Assembly: GCA_020081605.1 (NCBI GenBank)
Contig: JAHREC010000018.1
Coordinates: 5,580,001 to 5,644,000, forward strand
Source of the DNA: Albifimbria verrucaria
Lineage: Eukaryota > Ascomycota > Sordariomycetes > Hypocreales > Stachybotryaceae
Reading direction: 5' to 3'
Length of the DNA: 64,000 nucleotides
Position 1 is the stretch's first letter. Each line of letters starts with the position of its first letter. Under the pieces are notes generated by a model. The model did no database searches, was not told the origin of the DNA, and was given only the letters and a program-made list of their open reading frames with translations. A program made the position numbers and the translations under genes. Shown piece by piece: positions 38,101 to 47,948 of this stretch.

Positions 38101-39757
38101 CCAAGCTTTCCTGGATCGCAGTGGCAACGCTCAATGCCACGATAGATCTCTCTCTCGCTCTACCGAAGACTCGGCCACGCCAAGTCTTTTGATCCAGTCT
38201 CATGCCTACGGGGGCAGGCAAAATGTTAGTTGGCTAATCGAATCCCGGAGGCGATAATGGAGCAGCTGTTTCGTAGATGTTCAGAACCTCCTACTGCCGC
38301 TTATGGCATCGTCGCCGATGTGCATTAACGGTGGCCACAACGCGCTTCCTTGGTCGAGGCTTGGTACAAGCGCTCTCTGCGACGGTGGCCGTGCTTCTTT
38401 TATTCTCCTGCCTCTTGGATCTTCTGTAGCTAGGCTTTTTGCCAACAAGGCGAAAAGCAATGGCCTAGTAGGAGCCAACTGGGGGCAGGAGGATTGATTC
38501 TGCACAAGCGAGTTTGAGGCTTGGATACGGAACTTCTCCAGGCGAGAGCCTCAGTAACGTAAGGCGTCTATCCGTCCGTCCTCAATTGCGCCTCGTATCG
38601 TATTGTCCTGTCTTGCCTCGTGCCCTGTAACTGGACGCTAGGTATTACTCACCAGGCAGAATCCAGCAGAAATAGCTGACAACACAGCATGACGTCCGGT
38701 CTTCAGTTACTCACATGCCTGGCTGCCCCCACACGCTTCCCTCAGCACAGTCGGCGTTTTTTCGCTCCTCGCTGTGGCCGCCGGCGCCTGAAGCGACCTG
38801 ATGACCCTAGCCAGGGATATGGCCTAAGCGCTGTCAGATCCTCGCCAATGAGCCCCAGACACAGTGGATAGGCAAGCTACGGGTACCCTCCTAATTAAGG
38901 TATGACAGTGGAGGACATTCGCCTCGTTAAGTTATGCACGGTTGGTGGTTTGTACGTGAGCTGCGGCGAGACCGGGCAGAGAAGGTGGACAGAACGAGGC
39001 GTTGACGAGTTCCTGTCGGAGCAAGTTCCAATAACGTGAATAAACGAAACTCCCATAACCATTCGAGAAGGGAGTGACTCAAGGCAAAGATGACCGAACG
39101 GCCAAGAGCCAGAAAAAAGGCAGGGCGTGAGCTTCCGGCCATGGGTGGTCCGATCTCGTGCAGCAGGCAGAGCCACTCTGCCCATCACCATACGACAAAT
39201 CCCCAAAGGAAACACACACCCCGGAACTAGTGATACCCAAACATACAACAAACAACACCACCAAAAGCCAGCCCATGACCGAACCTGGTTACAGTTCCCC
39301 GTGCATGGGCGAGAAGGGTGGAGGGGCGTGCACGAGTGAAGTGGCCATGTTTCCCCCGTAGCACCACCCGTGGGCCTGGGACGCTGGCAGTCCTCTAGCC
39401 AAAGAAAAACATCCCTGGCTGTGAACCGGATCTGCCTGGCTCCCTTTAGGTGAAGAGAGGCACAAGCTCGCCAGTGCCGAAAAGGGCGGGCATGGGTGTG
39501 TTTGACGGTTTGGACGACTTTCCGCATATAACCTGTCATGGCTGGACGCCTCCTCCAGAGAGGCCTGCGTCTGGCCTGTTTCTTTCGTTTCTCATTAAAG
39601 CAAACCATTGAGCCCATTTCACTATTACTACTCGTATCCATCAAATACTCGCAAAGGTCTTACATGCACCTCAGTCCTCAGCCAGCATTCCGAAGCGCAT
39701 AATACTACGTCAACCGTCTAAGACAGCTTCACTCAGTCCCCCGCAGCTCACACAGCC
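35176..39757. other. 4.6-kb gene-poor stretch
   Basis: Largest gene-free block of the window. The longest frames are 182 codons at 36844-37392 (plus) and 249 codons at 38895-39644 (minus), without domains, splice support or sustained coding style. 37800-38060 is noticeably AT-rich. The 39100-39750 part is the likely promoter and leader of the next gene. A non-coding RNA or fast-evolving small gene could be hidden here; I see no positive evidence. Confidence 0.5.
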
Positions 39758-41471
39758 ATGTCGACCACCTCACCGAAACGGCAGCATCTTAATCCTCTGA
39801 GAACTGATGTTCCCTCGTCAGCCTCATCCTCGCCCGTCTCTCCTTCATATTCAGACGTTTCCCCACGTCGTGTCCTGAACCTCGCCGGGTAGCCTTCCCT
39901 CCCTTACGCCCTAGCAAGAAGATGTCCCCGCCGGTGGTGCACAAGGAGCAACGGGTTGTGAGGAATCAGAAAGAGGAGGACAGGAGAGAGTATCCGCAGA
40001 GGAACGAAATCATGAGCCGTTTTCAGCGAGATGACCAGGGACATTACCCCGTTCGCCCTCACACCGACATCCCACCTACTGTCACTGTCACACCTAGCCC
40101 ATCCTCCTCCGCTTCCTCTGTCAACACCTACGACTCCAGCCTCTCACTCGATAACTACGAGGAAGGCGACGAGATCTTTGAGGCATCGTCATCTTCCGAA
40201 GCCTCCTCCACCTCGCGGCATCGCCTGTTCCCTTTCCTTAGCACCACCACCGCCGACGACGATGCCGCTATCCCGTCCTGTCTTCCGGCCTACCGCCGGG
40301 CTTCCGTCTCCGGCGACCCGGCCTCATGTTTCCTACGTGCCTCTACACCGCACGCTTTTGGCCGTCTATTCCCTTCTCTGGACCGTTTGTCTGTGCGCCA
40401 TGACGACCTGACATTGGACGGCAACATGAACCTTCGCGTTGACACGCCTCTGATCCCTGGAGGCCGCCGTCCCGTCCAGTACCAGCTCTTCCACCTGCGC
40501 ATGCACGACCTTGCCCGCCGCGAATTTTCTCTACGTCGCTACTGTCGCGACTCAGGCCGCGAAGTGTGCAACTCAAAGCGTGAGTACGCCGTGCAATCAC
40601 CCGCACAACGCTCCGTCTCCTCGGCCATCCGCTCCGTCAAGTCACCTTTCAAGAAGGACCACGAGCACCGACGATCCGGAACCACCACCGCTTCATCTCT
40701 ACAATACGGCAGCGGTACTAGCGCTAGCACGGATAGCAATGCCACCGGAGCTGCTGGCTGGTGGGATCCGGCCGACGGCAACCAGTCACGGCCCCGATCC
40801 AGCCGGAGACCCTCCGTCGTCTCCACGACCGGCTCCGTGTCCGGGTCCTCGGGCTCCAGTGCCTCTTCAAGTCGTCTTGTGCCCACAAACACCATCAAGC
40901 TCGAGTTCAGCAACTACGCCCGCGTAGATGTCGTACGCAACAACGCCAAAGGTCACTACGACTTCGAGTGGTGGGGTCACCGCTACACCTGGCGACGAGT
41001 TGTCGACAAGGACCTGAAGGTTGCTTCTTTCCACCTCATCCGCGATGGACGCACCGGCTCGCCCGTTGCACACGTTGTGCCTGAGGTCAGAAGCCCAACA
41101 CAGGTCGAGGCTGACGAACTCGCCGGCGGATGGGTGCCACCATGCTACCTGTGGATCAGCGACCCTTCCATCGTCGATGCAGCGACCGATATAGCTGAGT
41201 AAGTTCAAGTTCCTCTTCCCGTTCTTCAACCCAGTACTAACTTCACCCCAGCGTCGTTGTAGCTACTGGTCTCATAGCCCTCGTCGACGACTCCATCAAG
41301 GAGCGCTGGCCAGGCAAGAAACCCCCTGCCTCCAGGCGTCTCAGCCATAGCACCGCAGACACCGAAGGCACCCGGCTCCTCCGCCCGCGTGCCTTCATCA
41401 ACAGCATCTTCCAGCGCAGACACTCAGAGAACTACACCAGCAGTCCCCTTCGGGCTGTCGCGGCTCACTGA
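39758..41471 (+). CDS. conserved fungal protein, disordered N-term and folded C-term
   Basis: Function unknown. After MSTTSPKRQHLNPL come about 350 residues rich in Ser, Thr, Pro and charged groups. The C-terminal part is folded: TIKLEFSNYARVDVVRNNAK, GHYDFEWWGHRYTWRRV, VASFHLIRDGRTGSPVAHV, WISDPSIVDAATDIADVVV, then VATGLIALVDDSIKERW. Alternating beta-like segments with a terminal hydrophobic helix are reminiscent of tubby/LURP-one-type folds in fungi, a guess from pattern only. One intron at 41199-41251 (53 bp; branch TACTAAC). One gap at about 39888 (GGG); restored, 553 residues ending RAVAAH. If the gap were real, translation from the ATG at 39922 would still give most of the protein. Confidence 0.75.
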
Positions 41472-42110
41472 AGAGGCTGCAAATCATCCTCATCCGACAG
41501 AAACGAAAACATTTATATCACGAGCTTGAGCCATGTTGCTCGCTCAACGAAAACAGCAGACTGCCCTTGAACATGAAGTTATGAGCAGCATGAATACAGG
41601 AATTATTTGCATTGTTTGAAACAGGTATTTCATTATGGGCATCTACATAAGCTAGATGCAAGCCAGCTATATCGAAATTTCGGATTCAGTTATTCTTCTT
41701 TTCGGCGCTTTTCTTGATGGCCACATCTGGCTATCCAGTTTATCATTGTATTTTTCACACTTTTTAAGCAAATTGGTATTTGGGTATAGCGAACGCGATA
41801 TGGTGTATGGGTGATGAATAGTATGGACTACATAGAGGAGCATCTCATCTTGGCATTGGCAGTTACTCAGGCGCAATTTCATTTACTAAACTGGCAAAGC
41901 CAGGCTTTTGATCAGATACCATAGGCACGCAAGAAATGATGAATTTGTTGATATCAATCAAGGTGAACCTGCCATTCGACCTGTACTCCGGGGTATCTTC
42001 TCTCGCCTGGACCTACCCATTGAGGCAAAACAATAACTCATGATCTATCCCTGTCCCATGCATCAGTGCCGCCGAACCAGCTTCCAAAGTCCAGCTTCAT
42101 CAATAATCGG
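41472..42110. other. convergent 3' flanks
   Basis: 640 bases between two tail-to-tail genes; nothing coding recognised. Confidence 0.6.
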
Positions 42111-44401
42111 TTAATCCCCCACCCGGGCTGGCGTATACCCCACGCCGTCGTCCAACCCGTCGTCTTCCCTACCCACCACTCCGTCGCTCTCCCACTCGGC
42201 TACAAAGTCGGCATCATTCTCCAAGGCTCTCAAGGAGGCAACCACCTCCTCTATACCTCTCTTTACCTTTTCCTCCACCCCGCGTAAGAGTGCCTTGACC
42301 TCGGCTTGTTCCTTCTCCAAGTCAACAAAGGCGTCCACAACCCCTGAGTCGGTTTCCAAGTCTATCGCCGTATAGATTGAGTGTAGGCGCTGAATATGTG
42401 AGACCAAATGGTCGATATGCACAAGAAGCGAATACAAAGGCTTCGTATAGGTAGGCTGAATGAGGAGTAGCCGATGGATTAGCGTGCCCAAGTATAGCGA
42501 ATGTGCTGTTGACAGTGTCTGGGGGTCATGGGGCAACGCTCGTGGTCTAGATTGGCTGGCTATAGTGCTCGAACTTCCGATGTTGCCCACGTTTTCACTC
42601 TGCAGCCACAAGTCGTCTTCCGAATCATCACAGCCAACATGCTGCAACTGGTCTGTTCTGGGTCGTGCCGTTGGTGGTGCTCCAGAGACAGGTTGGGCCT
42701 CCCCACCATTGTGACCATTCAACCACGCATGGAAGCCTTCCCATAGGACGGCCACCACCTCGGTCTGCAGGTAACCCTCCGTTTCTCCAAGAAAAAACAT
42801 TGCGGCATTCGCTGTGGTCCATGCACTGCGCATTGACAGTGATCGGGCAGTCCATCGCTGCCTGAGGAGGACAGCCTGCTCATCCGCCCCACGGATGGCC
42901 GGATGATGTCGTCTAAGCGATGTCATCTTCCACAGATCCGTCAGTCGGAGGTGCGCTCTGCGCATGGCCAATAGATATGAATTTATGCACGAGTAAAGCT
43001 GAAGATCGGAGGGTGATAAGACCATGTCCAATGGGGACGGCAGCTGAATAGACAATATTACAGGAACATTAAAGAGCACATTGTGGAAAGGTGACGTGTC
43101 AAGCAAATCCAGTGCGTCGCGAGTGAGTCTCGGCCCGACGCTCAAAGGGGTCGCCGTGGTTGATTTGACGGGATGTAGTCGCAGGAGATCGCGCGCGAGC
43201 TCCAACTGGTCGTCCTCGTCTGCGTTCTGACCTTGCATGGATGCCAGAACCGTCCACGTTCTCACCAGGACAGCAGCAACCTCGCCATCTTTGACGGGAA
43301 CACCCCTCAAATTGTCTGACTTTTGGTAGGCCAGGTTCTCTGCTCTCCGCCAGCGGTTTCGGAGCATCTCGTCCGCCTCTTGGGTTAAAGCCATGGCAAA
43401 CTCGCCGCGCCCGAGGAGGAAGAACTCGCGAAGTAATTGCAACGTAGTGATGACCCTGGACAGTGGCAGAATCTTTTGCAACGTCTTTTCGGAGAGCGAA
43501 AGTCTAATTGCCGTAATCGTCCGGGAAAAGGTGGTGCCCTTGAGAGGAAATTCGACATTGGAGAGGAGCTGTAGAGTAGATGAGATATACTGGGTCATGC
43601 CAACCCCGGATTCAATGGTGCTTTTGACTCGGACATGATTCAACGCTTTACCAATGAACAACATAGATGCCGCTGTTGATGGAGTGACGAATGAAGGCAG
43701 CAGGCTCGGCACCACAGCGAACTCCTAAAGACTGATTAGCACTACCCACATCTGCCTGGTTCAAGATGTACTAACCTCGTCTGAGTCTCGGGTCTTCTGG
43801 ATAAAGAAGTCATACTGACCCAGAGTTGGCAGTTTGCCGTATGATATCCATGCCGACACCTGTTTCAACCAAGCAGTCTCAGCCACCTTGACCAAGCTCA
43901 TGGCCGTCTCTTGAATATCTTGGTATCCGCTGTGCAGTTCGGATCTTAACCGATCCAGCAGCTCGGCACCTTTGAAGGTCTCCTTGCCATTTTCTTTTTC
44001 AGCATGGCTTGCACAATATCTTTCAACCAGTCCATCCTTCTCGTCCACTGTCGGAATTCACCCATCAATGCCGTCAAAGGCGCAATGTTATAAGCGCCCA
44101 CCAAGTCTGGATCATCTCGCAAGATGCTCTCTTCGACTTCCAACACTTTGCGTTGAAATGCAGAGAGCTGGATGGAGCGGATACCGTTGGCGACGGCTCG
44201 GCAGACAATCGAGGGATGCGAGGCCGATATTTTGGCAGTGTACGTGATCAGGTGGATGTGCACGTCACTGAGTTGTGCGGCCACGGCTAATAACTGCCGT
44301 TCTGACGGAGTGATACCGGAATTTCGGTCGACATTGGAGGATTCGGCACGGAGGAGAGGGGACGGGTGCCCCGAGAGGGAGAGAAGGATCTCATGGAGCA
44401 T
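42111..44401 (-). CDS. gamma-tubulin complex component, GCP4-like (Spc97/Spc98 family)
   Basis: Microtubule-nucleation factor at spindle-pole bodies. The N-terminal MLHEILLSLSGHPSPLL is diagnostic of the GCP core family; AFQRKVLEVEESILRDDP, YNIAPLTALMGEFRQW, then ISYGKLPTLGQYDFFIQK, FIGKALNHVR, LRRVYFLGRGEF-like LREFFLLGRGEFAMAL, and VDWPL-type QLPSPLDMVLS (GRIP2) and LRLTDLWKMTSLRRHHP follow. Size and N-terminus point to GCP4 rather than the larger Spc97/98. One intron at 43725-43775 (51 bp). One gap at about 43995 (GGCAAGG region); restored, 209+537 codons, 746 residues. Confidence 0.85.
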
Positions 44402-45060
44402 GGCTCAGCGGGCAGGTTTCTGGGTACGGTCCAGTCAGCGCTCGCACCATGCGACCAAGGTTGTAGAGGGTTTGTACTTCTCTTCAAGCATCCAGGATTT
44501 GATCGTATCGGAGATGTCCTGAAAACAGAGTATGAGAACACCCAGGAGCTCGAACCGGCACATTGGCCGTTCTCGTAGGAGTTGATCGCGGGGTTGGTGG
44601 ATGCGTCTCACGGGTAGTTGTCGCCTCGACTGATTTGACGGGTATGGGAGATTGAACGCTTATAGGAAAACAGATGCTAACATAGAACTAGGCGACGCAA
44701 CCACCGGGGCTTTGCATCAAGGCACTCTCAAGGTGCATGAATCAAGAGAGTCGCGTCGCGGATGGAGATGTATTGAGAAGGACGGATCGCGACAGCACGT
44801 GACCCCACTTTATGCCCAATGCAGGGCAATGCGACACCAGAAAGGAGGATATATATATATAAACATATATAATATTCTCAAGCGTATATATTTAATACAA
44901 ACAGATAAACCTAACGCGTCGGGCAATATGAACCATTGAATTTGGAATTATGGTATCGCTAACAATATATGCGATCGGCTGCACGCCGCATGAAGCTAAT
45001 TGCAACAAGAATAGAACCAAGACCAGCAACCATGCCATCAATCATCCTTTCGTATAGCCG
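44402..45060. other. intergenic, AT-rich with TA microsatellite
   Basis: Promoter side of the GCP4-like gene and 3' flank of the spartin-like gene. TATATA-rich at 44850-44895. No coding signal. Confidence 0.6.
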
Positions 45061-46758
45061 TTAATACTTGCCATGTGCCGCACTCTTGCCCTTAGCATCG
45101 TACGTGCCCGCGTTGCTGACGGAATCTGCGTACAAGCTGGCGTTGTCTGAGAGGGCGCCGCTGCTGGTTGGTACCAGGGCTTGGTTCTCGGCACCGCCAA
45201 CAACGACCTGGCCACCGCCCTTGACGTGGCCAACAACCATACCCTTGGCGACGCTCTTGAGAATGGCTCGGCGCGAGACACCGGTCACGTCGATGTAAAC
45301 AAGGCCGACGTTCTTGACACCTCCACCCAGGTTCTTCGACACTTCGCCAGCCTCGGCGCCCCAGCGGTGGCCAACGACGGTGCTTACGCTGGACGAGGTG
45401 CCAGTCAGCAGATTCCTTCCAGCCTGCTCCATACCATCAACAACCGTGTTGAAGGCCATCAAGCTCTTGTTGAGCACGCCCGGCTTGTAAGAGGCAATGA
45501 CGTTGCCGTCCTTGTCGTAACCTCTGGCCCTGCCCTCCTTGTTGCTGCGCGACGTGACCGTGGCGCCAAAGTTCTGGGCAACCTTGGAAATGGAGCCCAC
45601 GGTAGCAGCAGACATGGCGGCAGCCTTGGTAGAAAAGGTGTTGATACGGCGGATACGGTCATGGGTGGCTGGAGTAAAAGTCATAGGCTTGACTGGCTGC
45701 GTCTTCTTCGTGAAGCTGTCGGCCTGGCTCTGGAGGGTCTTGGTGACAATGTCGGAGGTGGTAATCAACAGCCTCGAAGCCTTGGTGGCCGAGCTGACAA
45801 TAGATGACTTCTTGTACGCCGGATGGATTTCATCCTCGATATAGTCGTAACTAGATGCAGCCTGAACAGCAATGGCTTGGCTACCATCCGCTGCGAAGGA
45901 AATCTCGACAGGGTCTATGAAGTGGGTTAGCTGCTATTCTGAAATTCCACCATTTACTAAAACATGAGTTAAAATACCTTTTGAACCAGGTCGAACACCA
46001 CTGTCCTCCTTGACTTGGAAGCCGTCGCTCAACTCGCCAATGACGCTCCCATCCTCCTCGTCTACCAATACGATCCTGCCGCCTTGGTTGGAACTGAAGC
46101 TGCCCTGCACGTAACCTTGGCCGGTACCGTAATCCGCAGGGTTGTAGGCCGGCAGCTGCTCACTGGCAGCCTCTCGGGCCTTGGCCGATGCGGCCTCGGA
46201 GGCCTTGGACCGTGGCTTGGGCGCGGGGCACGTTCGAGAAAGGCAGTGCACTGAGCCAAGATGGTCTCGAACGTATCGATGTCCTCCTGCACTCCAGGCC
46301 GGCTCCCACGAGCAGGAAACTCGAGGCGCGTAAAGCGCCGCTGGAAGGGCCAAGGTCCCAGCGAGGGATTAGGTAGCTGGTGGGAGGCTGGTGGTAGATC
46401 TGGGTGGTCGCGGGCATGGGCAAGTCGAGCTCGGGAGGGAGGTGGAGGTGTAGGTAGAAGTCTTCTTCAGAGTTGCCGCCGGAGGGATCCGCAAAGGCAG
46501 AGGAGGTTGGCACCATGAGCAGCGACAGAGTTTGGGGCCCTGAGGGCGTCAGGGACTGCTCGACACCATTGGAGATGTGGTGCGCCTGGACGCCTTCGAT
46601 GGCGTACAGCAGCTTCGGATCCTTTAGAAACAGCCAAGGTTAGTCGAGCTGAGGAGAGAGGACGAGGCAAAACAAAAAGGAAAATCAAGTTAAACAAAGT
46701 AAAATAAGCAAGGCGATCGACAGCTTTGGCGCGTACATACATTGTGCCCTGAAGCCAT
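45061..46758 (-). CDS. senescence/spartin-domain protein
   Basis: Fungal relative of spartin (SPG20), which in animals links lipid droplets, endosomes and mitochondria; the fungal role is not established. First exon is only 18 bases (MASGHN), then a 119-bp intron (46622-46740), an N-terminal beta-rich domain (KLLYAIEGVQAHHISNG, QTLSLLMVPTSS, FYLHLHLPPELDLPMP), a KASEAASAKAREAASEQLP helix, VIGELSDGFQV, a second intron (45915-45977, 63 bp), then the senescence domain (YIEDEIHPAYKKSSIVSSA, RLLITTSDIVTKTL, TKAAAMSAATVGSISKVAQ, LMAFNTVVDGMEQAGRNLL, VVGHRWGAEAGEVSKN, NVGLVYIDVTGVSRRAIL, GMVVGH). Two gaps, at about 46355 and about 46215; restored, 505 residues. Confidence 0.85.
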
Positions 46759-47245
46759 GTTGGCGGGGTGGCTCTACGTTGATGCTGGACAAGGAGGGGT
46801 GAAGACAGGCTCCTCCAAAAGATGTAAAGGCGCGCAGACGATGGCAGAGAACAAACAGCAGGTGCTCGCGATGTTGGTCGCAAAGGTGCGAAATAAAACC
46901 CCAGGTCGAAGGAAGCCAGAAGGAATGTCAAGACTGCGAAAGAAATCAAATCACCAACGCCGCAATTCCTGGAGCTGGTTGGTCTGTATAACCGCCCACG
47001 TCAACGAGGCCTCTGATGGTAGCGAGACGTCATTGGTGGCACTCGTGGGGTGGGCAGCGCACCGCCACCCTCAGGGACATTTCAGTCCTGTACTAGGTAT
47101 CTATGGTACAGTAGAGTCAAGCTCGGTTCCATGAGAGGAGAGCCAAGAGTCACATTAGCGTCTGGTGTGGTGGGCGAGAGTGGGCGAGTGGGCTCTACCA
47201 ACAGCAAGTGTAGCAAGTTGAGCTGCCCCAGCAAGGCTAGTGGGT

Positions 47246-47315
47246 AAGTCAAGTCAGGTCAGGCCAGGCCAGGCCAAGTCCAGTGAAGTGATGTGATGTG
47301 ATGGAATGGAATGGA
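47246..47315. repeat. drifting pentanucleotide array, 14 units
   Basis: Read in fives from 47246 the sequence is AAGTC twice, AGGTC, AGGCC three times, AAGTC, CAGTG, AAGTG, ATGTG twice, ATGGA three times. Each unit differs from its neighbour by one or two bases, typical of local duplication with drift. Confidence 0.8.
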
Positions 47316-47751
47316 GGGGACTGATGGTAGGTAAAGTGTGGCTGAGCAGGGCAGCTTTGCCACAGCCCAAGAAATAGAATTAAAAAATGTTGGGAGAGGA
47401 GTGGCTTGCGCGTCACGCTTTCTTCCTTACCTGGCGGGCTCCCTCCGTCCCGTCCAGTCCAGTGACGCATGGCATCCAGTGACACATCGCTTGCAGTCAC
47501 CATGTGCTGTATTTGCTGTGCTCCCATCTTGGCGTGAATCATGCCGGAGCAAAGAGGACACATGTCGAGGCAGTGGCAACAATGAACCGCAGAGGCGGCC
47601 TCTTACATGATTCATCCTGGTATACCGCACGTAGTAACACAACAATAACAACCAAACCACTTGAGTTTTGCTCCGTACCGTAAGCACGGCCACTTTAAAT
47701 AAGGTCCTGCAGGATCTCCTGCCCCCAAAAGCTTGTCCGTCCCAGCTATCA

Positions 47752-47796
47752 AGCCTTGCTAGCCTTGCTAGCCTTGCAAGCCTTGCCAGCCTTGCC
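47752..47796. repeat. 9-bp tandem repeat, five copies
   Basis: Five contiguous copies of AGCCTTGCN, at 47752, 47761, 47770, 47779 and 47788, only the last base varying (T, T, A, C, C). The array ends 52 bases before the tRNA. Confidence 0.9.
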
Positions 47797-47848
47797 CGGA
47801 CACCCAGCTCGATACAGACATCAATAACGACCCGCCCATGCATGAAGC

Positions 47849-47948
47849 GGCAAGATGGCCGAGTTGGTTATGGCGCCAGGTTAAGGTAACCTTAACATGT
47901 TATTTCCTGGTGGGGCAACCCGCGTGAGTTCGAGTCTCACTCTTGTCA
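47849..47948 (+). tRNA. tRNA-Leu, anticodon AAG, with 18-nt intron
   Basis: Cloverleaf can be drawn: acceptor GGCAAGA with TCTTGTC (one G-U pair), discriminator A at 47948; A box TGGCCGAGTTGG; anticodon stem CCAGG/CCTGG with loop TTAAGG-T giving anticodon AAG (reads CUU, and CUC after A-to-I); long variable arm TGGGGCAACCCGC as expected of a type II Leu tRNA; T arm GTGAG-TTCGAGT-CTCAC. Intron about 47887-47904, after the base 3' of the anticodon, the canonical position. The intron carries a CCTTAA that can pair with the TTAAGG of the anticodon loop, as usual for pre-tRNA introns. Transcribed by RNA polymerase III from internal boxes. Confidence 0.93.

Larger units (their letters stand above)
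46759..47848. other. intergenic with two short tandem arrays
   Basis: Promoter of the spartin-like gene and 5' flank of the tRNA. Contains a degenerate 5-bp array (47246-47315) and a 9-bp array (47752-47796). No coding frame recognised. Confidence 0.6.

Noticed and set aside
38895..39644. 249-codon minus-strand frame as a gene
   Set aside because: Reads as Arg/Ser/Cys-rich random translation across the promoter of the next gene; no motif.
45181..45807. 208-codon plus-strand frame opposite the spartin-like gene
   Set aside because: Antisense shadow of the senescence domain.
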